Made by a program: the position numbers and the translations under genes
Part shown: positions 12,221 through 23,637 of the stretch, in pieces
Layout: each line of letters opens with the position of its first letter
Numbering within the stretch: the first letter of the stretch is position 1
Notes under the pieces: generated by a model
Told to the model about the DNA's origin: nothing
The model's database searches: none
The model's input: only the letters and a program-made list of their open reading frames with translations
Origin: Ophioderma brevispina
Lineage: Eukaryota > Echinodermata > Ophiuroidea > Amphilepidida > Ophiodermatidae
Direction: 5' to 3'
DNA length: 64,000 nt
NCBI GenBank assembly: GCA_023653785.1
Contig: JAMKCH010049324.1
Coordinates: 39,600 to 103,599 of the forward strand

Positions 12221-12531
12221 TTTCTTGTGGATTCCAGTTGTCACGCATTTAAAATATTTATAGTTTTCCTTTCCAGTAGTCACCTGCTCATGCTATTAGC
12301 GGCCTTCGCCGTTCTAGTAGATTATTTTTGAGTTGTATTTTATGTTGGAAATGTTGACCTTGTACTTTCCTACAGGTAATCACCTGCCTCTAAAAGTGGC
12401 ACATATTCGTGCTCTTTTCTCGTACAACTACACAGTCAGGGTACTAGTATTTGTATTGTGTGTTAATTTTGTTTTAATGTTCTAATTACTATTTTTTGTA
12501 TCACCGTACTCATATAGCTTTATTATCTTCC

Positions 12532-13115
12532 AGATACAAGTATGCGTACATGGGTTGTTGGTGACTCCATCATTACGCATGCAGGTAAGACTTGCGCTCA
12601 GTTGCATGGCGGAGGTCAGACCACCTGGCATGGTCTCTCAGGAGCAAGGTGCGCTGGCTTGGTAAATCGCCTGACCAGAAGTGTGCAACGCAGGGAGCTC
12701 CAACACCATTGTGTTACCTGTTCGGGACAACATGATTCCGTAAGGCCAACTTGGGAAATTAGGCAAAGAGTAAGAGAGAACTTGTTAGGCATACGCCAGC
12801 TTCTGCCTAACCTAGGCGCTTATGGTCCGACATTTTGATAAGTTGTGCCTAGGCTGATGAGGTTTCGAAAGGGCAGGTCTTAGATGCACAATGAATATAA
12901 TCATTGGCCCACCAGGTATCAGCGGAAATTGTGTAATGTTTCATGTTATCACACACGCTCATATTCACACTCGTAAGTCACGCACAATTGATGGCAATCC
13001 GATTTTCAGGTACGACTTGCAACTGCATCTTCAGATTTGGCTTGTCATTGTTTCAGAGAACTCTGTCCAATGCACATACTCTATTTTATGACAATCACAC
13101 AAATTCTCGTATCCG
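12532..13115 (+). pseudogene. SGNH/GDS esterase-like module carried by the DIRS element, degraded
   Basis: A 98-codon frame (12542-12838) begins RTWVVGDSIITHAG. The GDS box with its Ser (about 12569-12574) is block I of SGNH hydrolases. The phrases HGLSGARCAGLVNRLTR and RVRENLLGIRQLLPN match esterase modules I know from DIRS-type elements of aquatic animals. The block III region reads GQHDS, where G-x-N-D would be expected, so the Asn is lost or out of frame. The C-terminal part continues, degraded, to about 13115. An acceptor-like TTATCTTCCAG at 12525-12535 hints that it was an intron-separated exon. Its role in the element is unknown; a broken domain cannot be active. Confidence 0.7.
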
Positions 13116-13527
13116 CAGATTCTGCTGATTTTAGTCCATTTGTTTTTTGGTGGGGGGGGTGTTTAATTTCCATTGCCTCATTTCTGGATAAGCACTTGTT
13201 TGGCAGAATAGCTTAAAATTTAATAACTTATTTGATTGCACATGTATTAATATATCTAATGCACTTTAAGCTTCCAGTCCATTCACCTGCTGAAATTTGA
13301 GATTGGCATGTCGCCCTGGAGCACCATGATAATATGGGTATAATTATGAAATTAGAAATCTTGTAGGTTTTAAGCCATATAATTCTGCATGCACACGCTT
13401 CCGCTTGCCTATTACATGCTTTTCATGTCATCCCTGTGGATCTCTGGGAGTAGCATCGTTCTCCAACATAAATTGCCATTGAATTTAAATAAATCCGCGG
13501 CTTGCTTTGTGCTTTAAACTAATGCAT

Positions 13528-13696
13528 TTGGCTCTCCCTGGCTATTCAGGGGAGGGTATTTTTCACTCTGGCTTTTATTCTAATTCTAGTTGCAAGCATT
13601 TTTGGCTCCCGTTTATCAGGGGAGGTATTTTCACTCTGGCATTAATTTTGTTGGCTCCCTGTATAATTGCGGGGAAGGGTATTTTTCACTCTAGGC
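13528..13696 (+). repeat. Three stem-loop repeats at the DIRS 3' end
   Basis: Three imperfect copies start at 13528, 13602 and 13651. Each reads TTGGCTCYC, a short loop, GGGGAGG or GGGGAAGGG, then TATTTTTCACTCT. CTCCC can pair with GGGAG in each, giving a hairpin. They lie just past the esterase module. A role in RNA 3' end formation or replication of the element is inference. Confidence 0.7.
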
Positions 13697-13759
13697 CTTT
13701 GGCAACATATCCGTGCAAATTCATCCGTGCGAATTGCTTTATATGGCTTAATTCCTATA

Positions 13760-14620
13760 TTTGAAAATTGAAATAAATGGTCGCTGAAATCCTCTCCAAT
13801 CGCTGACAGAAAGGCATTACTGCTTCACATGTGCATTTATTTTGTCCTGGGGGTAATATCAAATCAGAAATTAATACTTTTCGAATATAACTAGTGCATT
13901 ATTACAGATTTTACAGTAGTTTTCCAGATGCCAAGGAAGAAGCGGTGCACCTATACACCCAAGATAGTTGAGCCTTATTGCAGGCAAGCCTATTTTAGTA
14001 TTATAAAGGTATAACCTATACTTTTATTCAATCTACACTGTCTACATTTTGTCACATGCGAGCTATTAATACACTGCAAAAAAATTGGCTAAACTTAACA
14101 ACTATATTCATTTATTAAAAGCAACCGTAACATACGCTTAATATATTAAATGGTGTTAACACTAATAAATGTTAAACTATTATCATGTTATTTATTATTG
14201 TATTACCCTCTCCTGCTGCCCCATTATTGAAAATGCAGCATTCTTATTGGTCAGTTTACGCCATTTATTCTGCAATAATGGTCGCCAATGCATTGTCTTA
14301 TTATATCAAGTAGTTTTTAGGTTAATAGAATAGAAATACAGGGTTGCAGTTATCATTTATGTGCTCCTAATGTATCCTCGGCCAGAAAAACGTTCAATAA
14401 TGGGCTCGGCTGCGCCTCGCCCATTTATTAGATTTCTGACCTCGGACACATTATTCGCCCATAACTCAACTACTGCATCACCCTTTTTTCTTAATTTGAA
14501 CAACAACGATGATATGGTGTTGCTGCGTTCATCTTTCATTTTATTAACCCATGTTTTTTACAAATCAACTGGCACTGTTTTACATTTCCCACATTTGTGC
14601 GTTACTATAGTATTGCTGCG
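13760..14620. other. No gene seen
   Basis: A possible splice acceptor (TTTTCCAG at 13921-13928) precedes a short Lys/Arg-rich open stretch (MPRKKRCTYTPK). It ends with no clear donor and could be chance. The rest is AT-rich and unassigned. Confidence 0.35.
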
Positions 14621-14623
14621 ACG

Positions 14624-14805
14624 ACATACCGGGCTATCCGAACTCCCGGTCTTTCGGCAGATACCTTGGCCGTACGGCAGGGTTCTGGCGAAACGCCCGT
14701 GTTTTCGGCAAGTATTCATGCCGAAACTGCTGGCTACGTCCTTACCCTGCCGAACGGCAGGGTTACTTGCCGAAACAATGGGTTATCCCAGTAGTTCGGC
14801 ACAGA
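14624..14805. repeat. GC-rich nested inverted repeat
   Basis: Contains the perfect palindrome ACCCTGCCGAACGGCAGGGT (14744-14763) inside longer arms GTTTTCGGCAAGTA (14701) and TTACTTGCCGAAAC (14763-14776). A related CGGCAGGGTTCTGGCG lies at 14685. GC content is sharply above the flanks. ORFs across it are composition artefacts. It is probably the core of a non-autonomous element. Confidence 0.6.
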
Positions 14806-15559
14806 GGGATCCTTATTACAGCGTGCGGTTGTTGGATGTAACTAAGTTCTTATGTCAATTGGCTGTACGGACACAGGATGACACGAAATAGGTGTTCAGT
14901 TGACTCAGCTCGTACGACAGGCTAAGATTAGCTTGAAACTAATAATTTTAGGGCCCGTTCATTATTTACAAGGGAGGGGGCCGCAGAAATTGAAAGATGT
15001 GTTTGGAAAATTGCATAACCCCAATGTAAAGTTACAAGAACTGTTACACAGGCCCTATTGCATAGAACCCATACACTCATCGGCCATCCCGACGGCCATT
15101 CCACACACACAATTAGGTACATCATATGATTTACTGCTGATATGCAGATAGGTGCTTGGTTTACTGAATAATAAATTTAAAGGTGCTTGTTCCGATTTAT
15201 GTGTATTGTGTTCTCTACTTGATCTGAGAGCCTGGCACTTGCACATGCACCCCATCAAGTACCGTGTGAAACAAACTTGCGGTTTTTATGGTAACGCAAT
15301 AATGCATGTTGCAAAAGGCCTATTAATAATGTGGTAATATTGATGGTTACCACTAAAACGGCTTTTTTGTTTATATCTTTGGATGAGGGCTCAAATTTCA
15401 GGACGACAATGAAAATCCGGCCTTTCATCTGATATCAAAAATCGATACTACTTCCGGTTAAAATCAGCATGGGGTTCCCCACGACGATCGGAACACCACC
15501 CTTTAATGATCCCCCCTTCCATCAGAAAAAAAATAAAAGTTAAGATGACTATTTTTTTC
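14806..15559. other. No gene seen
   Basis: Contains GGGCCCGTTCATTATTT at 14951, reminiscent of a transposon end, but no partner repeat was found nearby. Short ORFs overlap on both strands and none is recognisable. Confidence 0.3.
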
Positions 15560-15754
15560 TTTTGACGCAGTAACATTTATTGCACAGCACAAACTTTATA
15601 ACAATTTGTGATTTTCTATCAGGACTTCGATTTGAGCTAAGTTATTTCACACGTGATTAGTATATGGACAAGCATTATGTGTGTGAAAAAAAACCAAAAA
15701 CGATTTGTTGGCATTGAGTGGCGGCCTCATCGGAATCTCTGAGTCGGCCTTTAA
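15560..15754 (+). mobile_element. MITE family 1, 3' half
   Basis: Shares the internal GTATATGGACAAGCATTATG landmark and the right terminal inverted repeat (TCTGAGTCGGCCTTTAA) with the complete copy at 4501-4869. The 5' half is absent. Confidence 0.7.
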
Positions 15755-15794
15755 GAAAGTTGTTTAAATTCTAAAACACACTCTAACCAAACCC

Positions 15795-15870
15795 ACCGAC
15801 TATTAAAGAGGTACGACCAAGGACTCGAACCTACGTACAATACATATATTCTTTAGGCCTGGGACGCTAC
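15795..15870 (-). repeat. tRNA-like B-box fragment
   Basis: The reverse strand contains AGGTTCGAGTCCTTGG, a good internal promoter B box and T-arm. No complete cloverleaf or A box at the right distance is visible. A SINE or tRNA pseudogene fragment is most likely. Confidence 0.3.
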
Positions 15871-16240
15871 AGTACTCCTCAGTGTCCTAGGACTACCCAG
15901 CACAGTTTAGGGTCCTGGTATGGACACTGCACATCACAGTACTACTGTGTCCTAGGATTACACATCACAGATTAGGTAGGGTCCTTGGACCCTACATCAC
16001 AGTACCACGGGGTCCTAGGATTTGCGTCATAAGCACATAGTCCTCGGACGCTTCCTGAGAGGACCGTGAATTTTGTTTGTGATAGTTGTAACGATTTGAG
16101 AGTCCCCCAAAATACAGAGTCCTGGTCGCACTTAATAAAGGTAACTTTAGTGTTTCAGCGCTCGTGTCCTAGAAACCTGTTAAAACCTGGAGTCCTAGGA
16201 CTTTCTGAGATGTAGGACTCTAAAATTCATCACACCGGAT
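15868..16240 (+). repeat. Degenerate minisatellite with GTCCTAGGA core
   Basis: Repeats of roughly 50-60 bp share the order CACAGTACTAC, GTGTCCTAGGA, TTACACATCACAG, GGGTCCT. The core TCCTAGGA is itself palindromic. At least four degenerate units are visible before the pattern fades near 16240. Confidence 0.6.
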
Positions 16241-17997
16241 TTACAATCCTATAATTTTTGATCCGGGTAATTTTTGATTAATGATATTATTATGATTGTT
16301 TAGTCCATATTGAGCATAAGCCATAACCATCCTCTGAATGGCACTTTACTACAGTGAAATTAAAAAAAAAAAAAAAAAAAAAGAAATCATGGATCCACAC
16401 TTTAAGGTCATATGAAATTATCCTATTGTAAACAACAATTTCATGGTGTGCTGGAGGTCTGAGATCATTTGGGCAACGTTCGCCAGGGCTGCAAGACTTC
16501 CACACTCTGTTTCATCACACCTTTAGATTTGAATACTCTCTCCAATCAATATTGAACATTATTGATAAAAAGCAATTTTCACCCCAAAAAGAAGCCATTT
16601 TCACGTCCATACTGATAAAATGTAATACTGATTGTATCCGAGATGAATGTAAGGATTAAAAAGTCATACATAATTACAACTGCTCTGAGACCTAATGTTT
16701 TTATCAATGACCCTCTATGTACTTCCTGACTAGGCGAAAAAAGCATGCTTTGGGGGTTTTGTCATTCATTCCTTTAGCAAATATTGGGGCAAGTTTTTCA
16801 TCATTCTGATTGCTTGGTTTGCACTAAAAATACTCGGTTGACAAATGATGCTAATGAGAATTTCAAGTTGGGCAGTTACATGTGAGCAGCAGTTTACATC
16901 AATATTTCCCAAATGACAGGAATCGACTTAAGATTGTGGTAAATTGCAGTGTCCATGGTCTATACCAAACTGATAATCCTACAACGACACTCTCAAATGA
17001 AAGTACTACTATTGTACAACATTTCATAACATCAATTGTTTTTCTTATAGTCATCGCGTGCAATGATAAAAATGTGGACAATTCATCCAAATGTATACAT
17101 GTACTGGCCTGTGATGTTCATGAAGTCATAGGTAGGAATCTGCAGCACATCACATCATTTTCATGATTTCTTCATAAAGTCAGATTCATTTATTTCTGTT
17201 TCTTTGTACTTCAAATGCAGGGGTTCACTATTTTGAGCTATTAGTTAAGAGCAAGCATAGAATCACAATTGTTGACCACATTTTTGGGACCTCTGCGTTT
17301 GTACCATCGCCCAAAGAAAACAATTCTCAGGCCTAATATTTTACGAGAGTTACTGTAAGCTTGCTTCTAATACCCCCAAATCTCAGGTACCGCTGGGAAA
17401 AGGCTGTCATTGCCACCCACCTTTATTAATTCTAACATCTGTCTAGATACTGATATAAACTTTTTATGCCAATTAAACCTATTTGTGGTTGTGGTGGTGG
17501 TGGTGGGGGGGGGGGTCTAATGCAATTATTTTTGCGGTCAAATGGCCAAAACATTAAAGGTCAATGTGGTCATGATCAAAATGGGGGTCATGGAGCAAAT
17601 CTAGATAAGTGGGTTTTGCTTACAGGCTTTATTGGTAAGTGTTCCATGTATCGAACTTATACTAGTCTCTGTTCTATGTTACGCTTACTGTGTTTTAACT
17701 CCATAACGGCATGGCTTATATGGTACCAATCTAGTAAGAAGTGTTTCCTTAGGCATGATCTCTTATATGGTGCACTACAAATTTTGTCATCAAATAACTT
17801 GGGAATATAAGTCATTTCATCCACGAATTAAGTGACTGATTTTATAGTTCACATAACAAGTGTACTAATTTTCATTAGGTTTTTAGACATCTCCACATTT
17901 TTCTGAATAAAGTGAAAAAGAGGTTGGCTTTTCACCTTTCATCTTGGCATCATGGGTTTTAATAAACTGAGACATTAGAAATAATGCGATAATATCC
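16241..17997. other. No gene seen; poly-A tract and short GGT/G run
   Basis: A run of about 21 A lies at 16362-16382 and a GGTGGTGG-then-G run at 17488-17515. Open frames here (94 and 114 codons) have no recognisable domain. A retroposed poly-A tail is possible, but no body was identified. Confidence 0.35.
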
Positions 17998-18435
17998 CAG
18001 GGGCCAACCTGCGGCCGCGGCCATTTGCGGGCCATTTCCCGAAAATTAAAATACTAATATCTTAATAATTTGTAAAAAAAAATGTCATTTGGAATTAGTT
18101 CAATTTCCTCCATCTGAACCGAACTTGTTTAACATTGTTGGAAATGACTCCAATTGCAATCTAAAAAACCCAAATTTCTACAAATTGGGGAATTAGTCCA
18201 ATTTTCCTCAAAATTAAGTCAATATTTTTCACAATTTGTTAAAAAGGTAAAAAAAAATGGAAATTTGGGTTAAATTTGACTCAAAATCTGCATCTCTGGA
18301 TTTCTCTATTGTCCCTTTTTTGGCAATTAATGGTCATATATATAGGTCCCTACTTCCAGACTTTTTGTATGCATCGCCCAGTAGGTTTGCAAAACCACCA
18401 ATGCGGCCCCTGCTTCAAAAAGGTTGACACCCCTG
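17998..18435. mobile_element. hAT-like non-autonomous element remnant
   Basis: The left end CAGGGGCCAACCTGCGGCC faces the right end, which read in reverse is CAGGGGTGTCAACCTTTTTG. This CAGGGGTGTCAACCT form is typical of hAT superfamily termini. The 438-bp interior is AT-rich with AATTTGGG-like repeats and no transposase. No clear 8-bp target duplication is visible (TAATATCC versus CCGGATAT), so one edge may be eroded. Confidence 0.5.
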
Positions 18436-18457
18436 CCGGATATAGGATTTCATCTTG

Positions 18458-18814
18458 TTAAGTCTGACTCAGAGATTTCGAATATTATTTTTTTGTGTAA
18501 TAATGAAAAATATTCCACTAGAACTAAAGATAGTACCTAAATGCACAATTCCGAAATTTGATGATCGTATTTTTTCGTTTTGATGCAGTAAACATTTATT
18601 TGTAGTATTCGTCCATATGATACTGTGTATAACAAAAATTCCGGATCCGGACTTTTTAAACAAAGTTGTGATTTTCTATATAGGAAGTTCGATTAATCTT
18701 TGCAATTTCATACAGTGATTCGTATATGGACAAACTTATTTTATGCAAAAAACAACGATTTTTTGGAAATTTTGAAGGGCGCCCTCCTCATGGGAAATCT
18801 CTGAGTCGCCTTTA
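18458..18814 (+). mobile_element. MITE family 1, near-complete copy
   Basis: The left TIR TTAAGTCTGACTCAGAGATT and the right end AATCTCTGAGTCGCCTTTA enclose the family landmarks TTCCGGATCCGGA and GTATATGGACAA. It lies 23 bp after the hAT-like remnant. Confidence 0.75.
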
Positions 18815-18959
18815 CCTGAAATTGGTCTCAGTACTTGGTTACATTAACCGCTTCCTGCTCTTCTAGTATACTCTTAATATGCATTTTGTTGATCTGAATT
18901 GATTGTATCACTATTCTTGCAGGATTGGAATCAAAATTATTTAGATGCTATTTTGATAC

Positions 18960-19445
18960 CTGAATTTAATTTGAATCAAAATTATATTAAATTTTGACGG
19001 ATTGAATTTGATTGGATAAAAATCTTATTTTTTGGGCGATTGAATTTGATTTGAATCCAAACTAGTTCCCGATCAAAATAAACTAGTATTCGGACAATAT
19101 CGGCAGAGCAACACGGAGAAGAGGACTTAGGATAAAAATTGGAGAAAATTGGGAGCTGGAAAGATACGAAGAGGCGACGAAAGGAGAGACTTCGAAAGAA
19201 AGGTATAAACCGAAACTTGAAGGAAAACAACTTGGATAGGAAGAGTAGAAAAAAAGCGAAAACAGGAGAGAAAACGCGATTAAACCGACAGAAAGAGGAG
19301 AATAGCGAATAAACCGGAGATAAGAACGACGGAGATACAAGATGGTACGAAAAGCAAAAGCAAAGAACTATGGCGATGAGTGAGACTTGAGAGAGAAGGA
19401 AGAGAGGATGAAGGTGTAAAAGACTTAAACAGAGAGACAATGTAA
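18960..19445. repeat. Purine-rich tract
   Basis: About 360 bp (19080-19440) is almost entirely A and G on the plus strand (GGAGAAGAGG, GAAAGGAG and similar). It is preceded by diverged ATTGAATTTGATT repeats. The long minus-strand Phe/Ser/Leu-rich frames (up to 152 codons) are the pyrimidine complement, not a gene. Confidence 0.6.
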
Positions 19446-19796
19446 AGTGTATGTTTTGGAATTTCCACTCGGTTTTCCTTTAAAGATAATTTTATTACTT
19501 TTGTCCTGAATCAGACAATTAATGGAAGGAAAGTGCCCCTTAAATTTCTAATGACTTTCTGTCATGGACTTGGAAAAAACTACAACCAATTTGGTTTGGA
19601 CAGTGAATACTCCCGATAATTGGGCATATAATAAGGAAGTTACAATTTATGTTTTTCAGTGAAATTATATGTAGTTAATATATATTTTATGTATAGACGT
19701 CTGTAAAATATAATTCAATATAACGACTACTTCCATTTAGCTATTCAGTAGTGACCAAGCATTGCGAAGAGGTATAGTGCAATACTGCAAACGATT

Positions 19797-20640
19797 ATGA
19801 CTCTTTCCCTTTTATTAATGAAAGACGATGTTAGATTTCGAAACGGGTTAACATTCCAAGGACTATTGCATTATCACATACTAGGTTTAATTCAGAGCTT
19901 TCATCAAACCTTAAACAAATTTAAGGTTCATTTTGGAGATAATGGTAATTTAAGATTCCCAATGTTAAAAAGCTTTCAAATGATATATTTTGGGATGGAT
20001 TCTACTTCAGCGAAATATGCTTTTGTTTCAGGATTAACGGTCAAAATCTCACATTTCTAAAAGGTGACGAATTCCGTTGGCTCTCATTATAGCCGAGTTC
20101 TACTTCTTCATCTTCTTTCGTTTAGTGGGGGACACTCCCCTCCTCTCGTTTTATTTTAGTTAACCATACTTGGCTGCAGTTAACGTCCAACCCTGGATCC
20201 GTCAGTACAAGATTAACTCACTTAGGTTCGGAAGGAGTGATATGGTTTACATATATATTCACTCATAAAGTAAAAAAAGACACAAGCAATTATAAACTTT
20301 TACGGGATATTATCAGATAGACACGATTCCTTGGATTGGTGGTGTTTTAGCGCGAGTCTTTGGAGCACTTCCGAACACGTATCTTTCGATGGGTTACTGT
20401 ATCGTGTGTGCGTCAGGGTTATAGAATGAACAGGCCATTGTTGACACCGAAGAATGCCCTGAAAATTAAAATCAGCCTAGTTTTCAAGCATATTTGAACA
20501 TTCCTGAGATTGTAGACGTCACAAATGAGAATGTTGGTACTTATTTGGTTTTGAATAGAAAAAGTAGACACCATAGAAATCATTACTCCAAATTTACCAC
20601 AATGGATGTTTCGTTAGCAATATTACACGTGTTACAGAAC
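19797..20640 (+). other. Unidentified open frames, possibly a transposon relic
   Basis: An 87-codon plus-strand frame (19797-20060) is followed by shorter open segments in other frames to about 20620. I recognise no domain and see no consensus splice boundaries. The patchwork of short plausible protein segments in changing frames resembles the decayed retroelement ORFs elsewhere in the window. A profile search of all three frames joined would decide. Confidence 0.2.
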
Positions 20641-20680
20641 CTGCAGCTGCAATTACCCGATTAGTGGGACAAACTCCATA

Positions 20681-20996
20681 CAGGGTCCGTTCTACTTCTA
20701 CTGCACTGCATTGCAATGCTGGGTTTAAATTTACTACAATGTTCCGCCACTTTCACTGACTCCTAATCGATTTTACTGCAGATCAATTCAGGTCAATGCA
20801 GGCACAGGTTGCAGAGTACGTTGCAGTGAATTGTGAAGGAGTACCAGTAAAAAATTAATAAAAAACTTCTTTGCAACACTGCATTGGTTGCAGTAAATGA
20901 GGGAATATGCAAGTAATTTTCTAGTAGTAACGTTTTGGTTAGTTGCATTGGAAATACTGCAATTGCAATGCATAAAAGTTATGAACGGACCTTCCT
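20681..20996. mobile_element. TIR element (MITE) with GGTCCGTTC ends
   Basis: The left end CAGGGTCCGTTCTACTTCTA and the reversed right end GGAAGGTCCGTTCATAACTT form imperfect terminal inverted repeats. TGCATTGCAATGC-type motifs lie inside both ends. The element is about 316 bp with no coding capacity. The GGTCCGTT ends resemble some PIF/Harbinger MITEs, a tentative assignment. Confidence 0.55.
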
Positions 20997-20999
20997 AAA

Positions 21000-22900
21000 G
21001 GAAATATGTCAATATTTGAATATTTGGAAAATTTTGGTATGGATGGAAAGCGTAAGTAACGTAGATTACATAATAAATCAAAATAATTTGAAAATTGTCC
21101 ACATTTGTTGAGTATTTAATTTCCCGCCCAATAACTTACTCGAAAACGATTCCGGCAAATCCCACATCGCAGGCCAAATGGGACGTCAAATGTTGCCCAT
21201 CCATAATTTACGTTTTGTGACCATCATATCCCAGTTTTGCCACTTACAATAATACATTAAAAACACAACGAACATGAAACAAAAGATGTCATTTCTGTAA
21301 CTTATTTTTCAAATTTTATTATTGACTTTCATTAATCCATCAAGATTACAGTGTCAGCAATAAGAATTCGAGTCAACACGACGTTTTTGCGTCATCCTTT
21401 GACGTCAAGAGGACGAGCAAAATTGGGGGCGCCGATTTTTGATCATGAAAGCCGTGGCGAAAAAATCTCCGCCCGTTTTTAGTATGTCAAAAAAGCAAAA
21501 TATGAAAAATGCCTCTATTTTGTTAATTTTACATCCAAATGTATTATTTTTTCGGGAATTCGATGTATGTACATATATTTTATGAATGTAAGTCAAAACT
21601 GAGCTGAAAAAAATCTTGACATTATTTCCTTTAAGGCGCTGACAGACGATGGTGGCCAATTCAATATAGCAATGATTTGTATTTGAATATTCTCGTTCTG
21701 AAGTAATCCGCTATGTTAATGCGATGAACAATTCGGACCTAAGACGTACAGAGAAGTAATGCATGGTACCGTTCGCAATCAATTTTATTTTTATCACAAA
21801 ATCTTACAAAAGACACAATTTTTTAGGAGATGATCGAGACTTCAATAGGGTCAGATGTGTTCAGCCCTTAAACAATACAAACAAATATCATCATATTCAG
21901 TATTTATGTAGATTTGAGTTGATTTCTTACGCTCAGTCCACATAGCCGATATTCGCAGAAAACCACTTCAGACTAGTGAGATGGATATTTTCGAAAATCG
22001 TGAGCAGTTTTTCTTTTCATGGACTTTGCAAGATATGGACTGGCCTGTACAGATTGAACAATTGAAAAAACCCGCCCGATTTTTTCTCGTGCCTAAACAA
22101 ATCGTGAAGGTCGGCATGGACACATGAGCAGGTTTGGAAGCGGTAGTGATGATTTGGCAGACGCATCAAAAGTGGTTGCGTGCAGTTGGAAAGTGATCGG
22201 CAATGAGTCTGCTCCAAGCGGGGAGAGAAGATGTTGTGATAGATCGGCGACTACAGAAGATGAAGTAGCCGATTTTGGGTCTTGACAGCAACATGTTACA
22301 ACGTGTGCGATTCCAGAAATTAGGTCTGCGACTGATCGGGGACTGAACAAGTAGCATCGCAGATTAAACATGCTTGATCTGTTGATTTATGATTGCTGTC
22401 GCCTACTGATGGCGATTTCAGCATTTCAGCATGAGTTGGGTACTTTGGTCTGCGATTATCTTGACGAGATGAAACTACGGCTCCATGACTTATCCTTTGA
22501 TGCACATCGCATGTTTCCCCAGGTACGTTTATACGTGCAAACACAATGGAAAACAGTTACATTAACGACAGTCAAAATCATGGTGTGACACATTAACCTT
22601 GAAATACATGCGCATGAGTAGATGTTTTAAGAATTGTATTCTAACACCTATGCCGTAGATGAAGTATATAGTATTTCACAGAATGTATCTGTAGGCAAAA
22701 AGATGCTCTGAAACTTGAGTTTAAATTAATGTGTTCGGAATATAAATTGCTGGGAAATCTTATTTGCGAACAACGGCTTGTGGAACTAATCAGAAAAGTA
22801 AATGTAGTCAGATAATACAGTAATTAACATTGTAATTTTCTAAACGTTTGTTGGATGGATTATGGCTACCTTGAGGACCTATTTTTTGATATCATTATTG
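21000..22900. other. No gene recognised
   Basis: Several 60-92-codon frames lie on both strands, with overlapping pairs at 22017-22588. None has a recognisable domain or consensus exon boundaries. A repeated theme around GATCGGCGACTACAG (22241, 22326) suggests local rearranged duplication. Confidence 0.3.
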
Positions 22901-22908
22901 TTAATAGA

Positions 22909-23095
22909 TGAGCATGCCGTCGATTTACTTATCGGATAATTATCTGTATCCGAAATTCACACACTTGAATTATTGAGGTTGGAGAGTGTGACATATTTAT
23001 CCAACTTGATGGTGAAGCCTTCGAATTGTCTTCCATGTCAATTTTACCACAATGTTACAAAACGTCCAGTTGTTTATATGGCCGATGACGCACCT
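22909..23095 (+). other. Exon-like block, paralogous to 41152-41330 (TTLL copy A side)
   Basis: The block starts after a possible acceptor (GTTAATAG) and ends at a good donor (CACCT/GTGAGT). It aligns along its length with 41152-41330, which also ends at GTGAGT. The frame open from 22940 to 23095 ends KRPVVYMADDAP, and its counterpart ends with the similar SRVMIEDQQDG. Shared positions include VTY and a Pro-x-x-Gln-Phe step. The RPVVY segment resembles the early part of TTLL15-like proteins, where a basic-Pro-hydrophobic strand precedes the ligase fold. That is a weak, short match. A stop (TAA, about 22937) breaks the frame near the 5' end, so coding status is uncertain. Confidence 0.4.
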
Positions 23096-23157
23096 GTGAG
23101 TATTTATACCAAAGTCGAAACCAATTTCATACCTAATCATTGCTACCCAATGGTGTG

Positions 23158-23195
23158 ATTGATTGAGTGATTGATTGATTGATGAGTGAGTTATC
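23158..23195 (+). repeat. TGAT microsatellite
   Basis: Short run of TGATTGAT units with interruptions. Similar TGAT runs precede the third TTLL exon at 61370 and 63510. Confidence 0.7.
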
Positions 23196-23308
23196 TGTAT
23201 AACATTACCAACATGCCAAATAAGAAAAGTACGGGGAATGGGAGGGGTAGTTATGTGAATCCACGGTATTTCCTATATTATGCATCAGCCCTGCATTAGA
23301 AGTCTTAT

Positions 23309-23637
23309 TGTCCGGACCATAAGAGCATTAGTAATCTGGAGAAATATTTAGTCAAATTTAATGCACATGCTCCAGGACTATATGGCCAATATTGGTCCTG
23401 CGACCAGTATTTGACTTAGAATATTTCTACATGCTCCAGAGGAGTGTATTGCCATAGCTCCTGGAACATTTTGTATTCAAATATGCTCCAAGGAGCATAT
23501 TTGAACACAAATGGAAAATTTATATTAAAAAAAATTTTTTATTTGTGCTCCAGGACCCTATGGCAGAATATGGTCCCGGACCATATTTGACTTAGGAATA
23601 TTTTTCCAGATTATTTATGCTCCAGGTCCGGACCATG
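23309..23637. repeat. Fold-back element with TCCGGA ends
   Basis: The whole 330 bp is an imperfect palindrome. The outer arms TTGTCCGGACCATAAGAGCA and, reversed, TGGTCCGGACCTGGAGCA match, then CTGGARAAATATT and AGTCAAAT follow in both arms. The centre TTCAAATATGCTCC, AA, GGAGCATATTTGAA (23476-23505) has 14-bp perfect arms. No coding capacity. Confidence 0.75.

Larger units (their letters stand above)
8130..13760 (+). mobile_element. DIRS-type tyrosine-recombinase retrotransposon, degraded
   Basis: Modules follow the order expected for a DIRS element: a basic, Gln-rich gag-like region (8178-8843), a Cys/His-rich patch (about 9610-9700), reverse transcriptase (10030-10790), RNase H (10880-11360), tyrosine recombinase (11390-12220), a GDS-type SGNH esterase module (12541-13110), and repeated stem-loops near the 3' end (13528-13696). 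DIRS elements integrate through the recombinase and make no target-site duplication. All ORFs are broken by many frame changes and stops, so the copy is inactive. Its outer boundaries are approximate because the terminal repeats were not resolved. Confidence 0.85.

Noticed and set aside
18982..19468. 152-codon minus-strand frame rich in Phe, Ser and Leu
   Set aside because: It is the complement of a purine-rich tract, open in several frames at once, with no domain.
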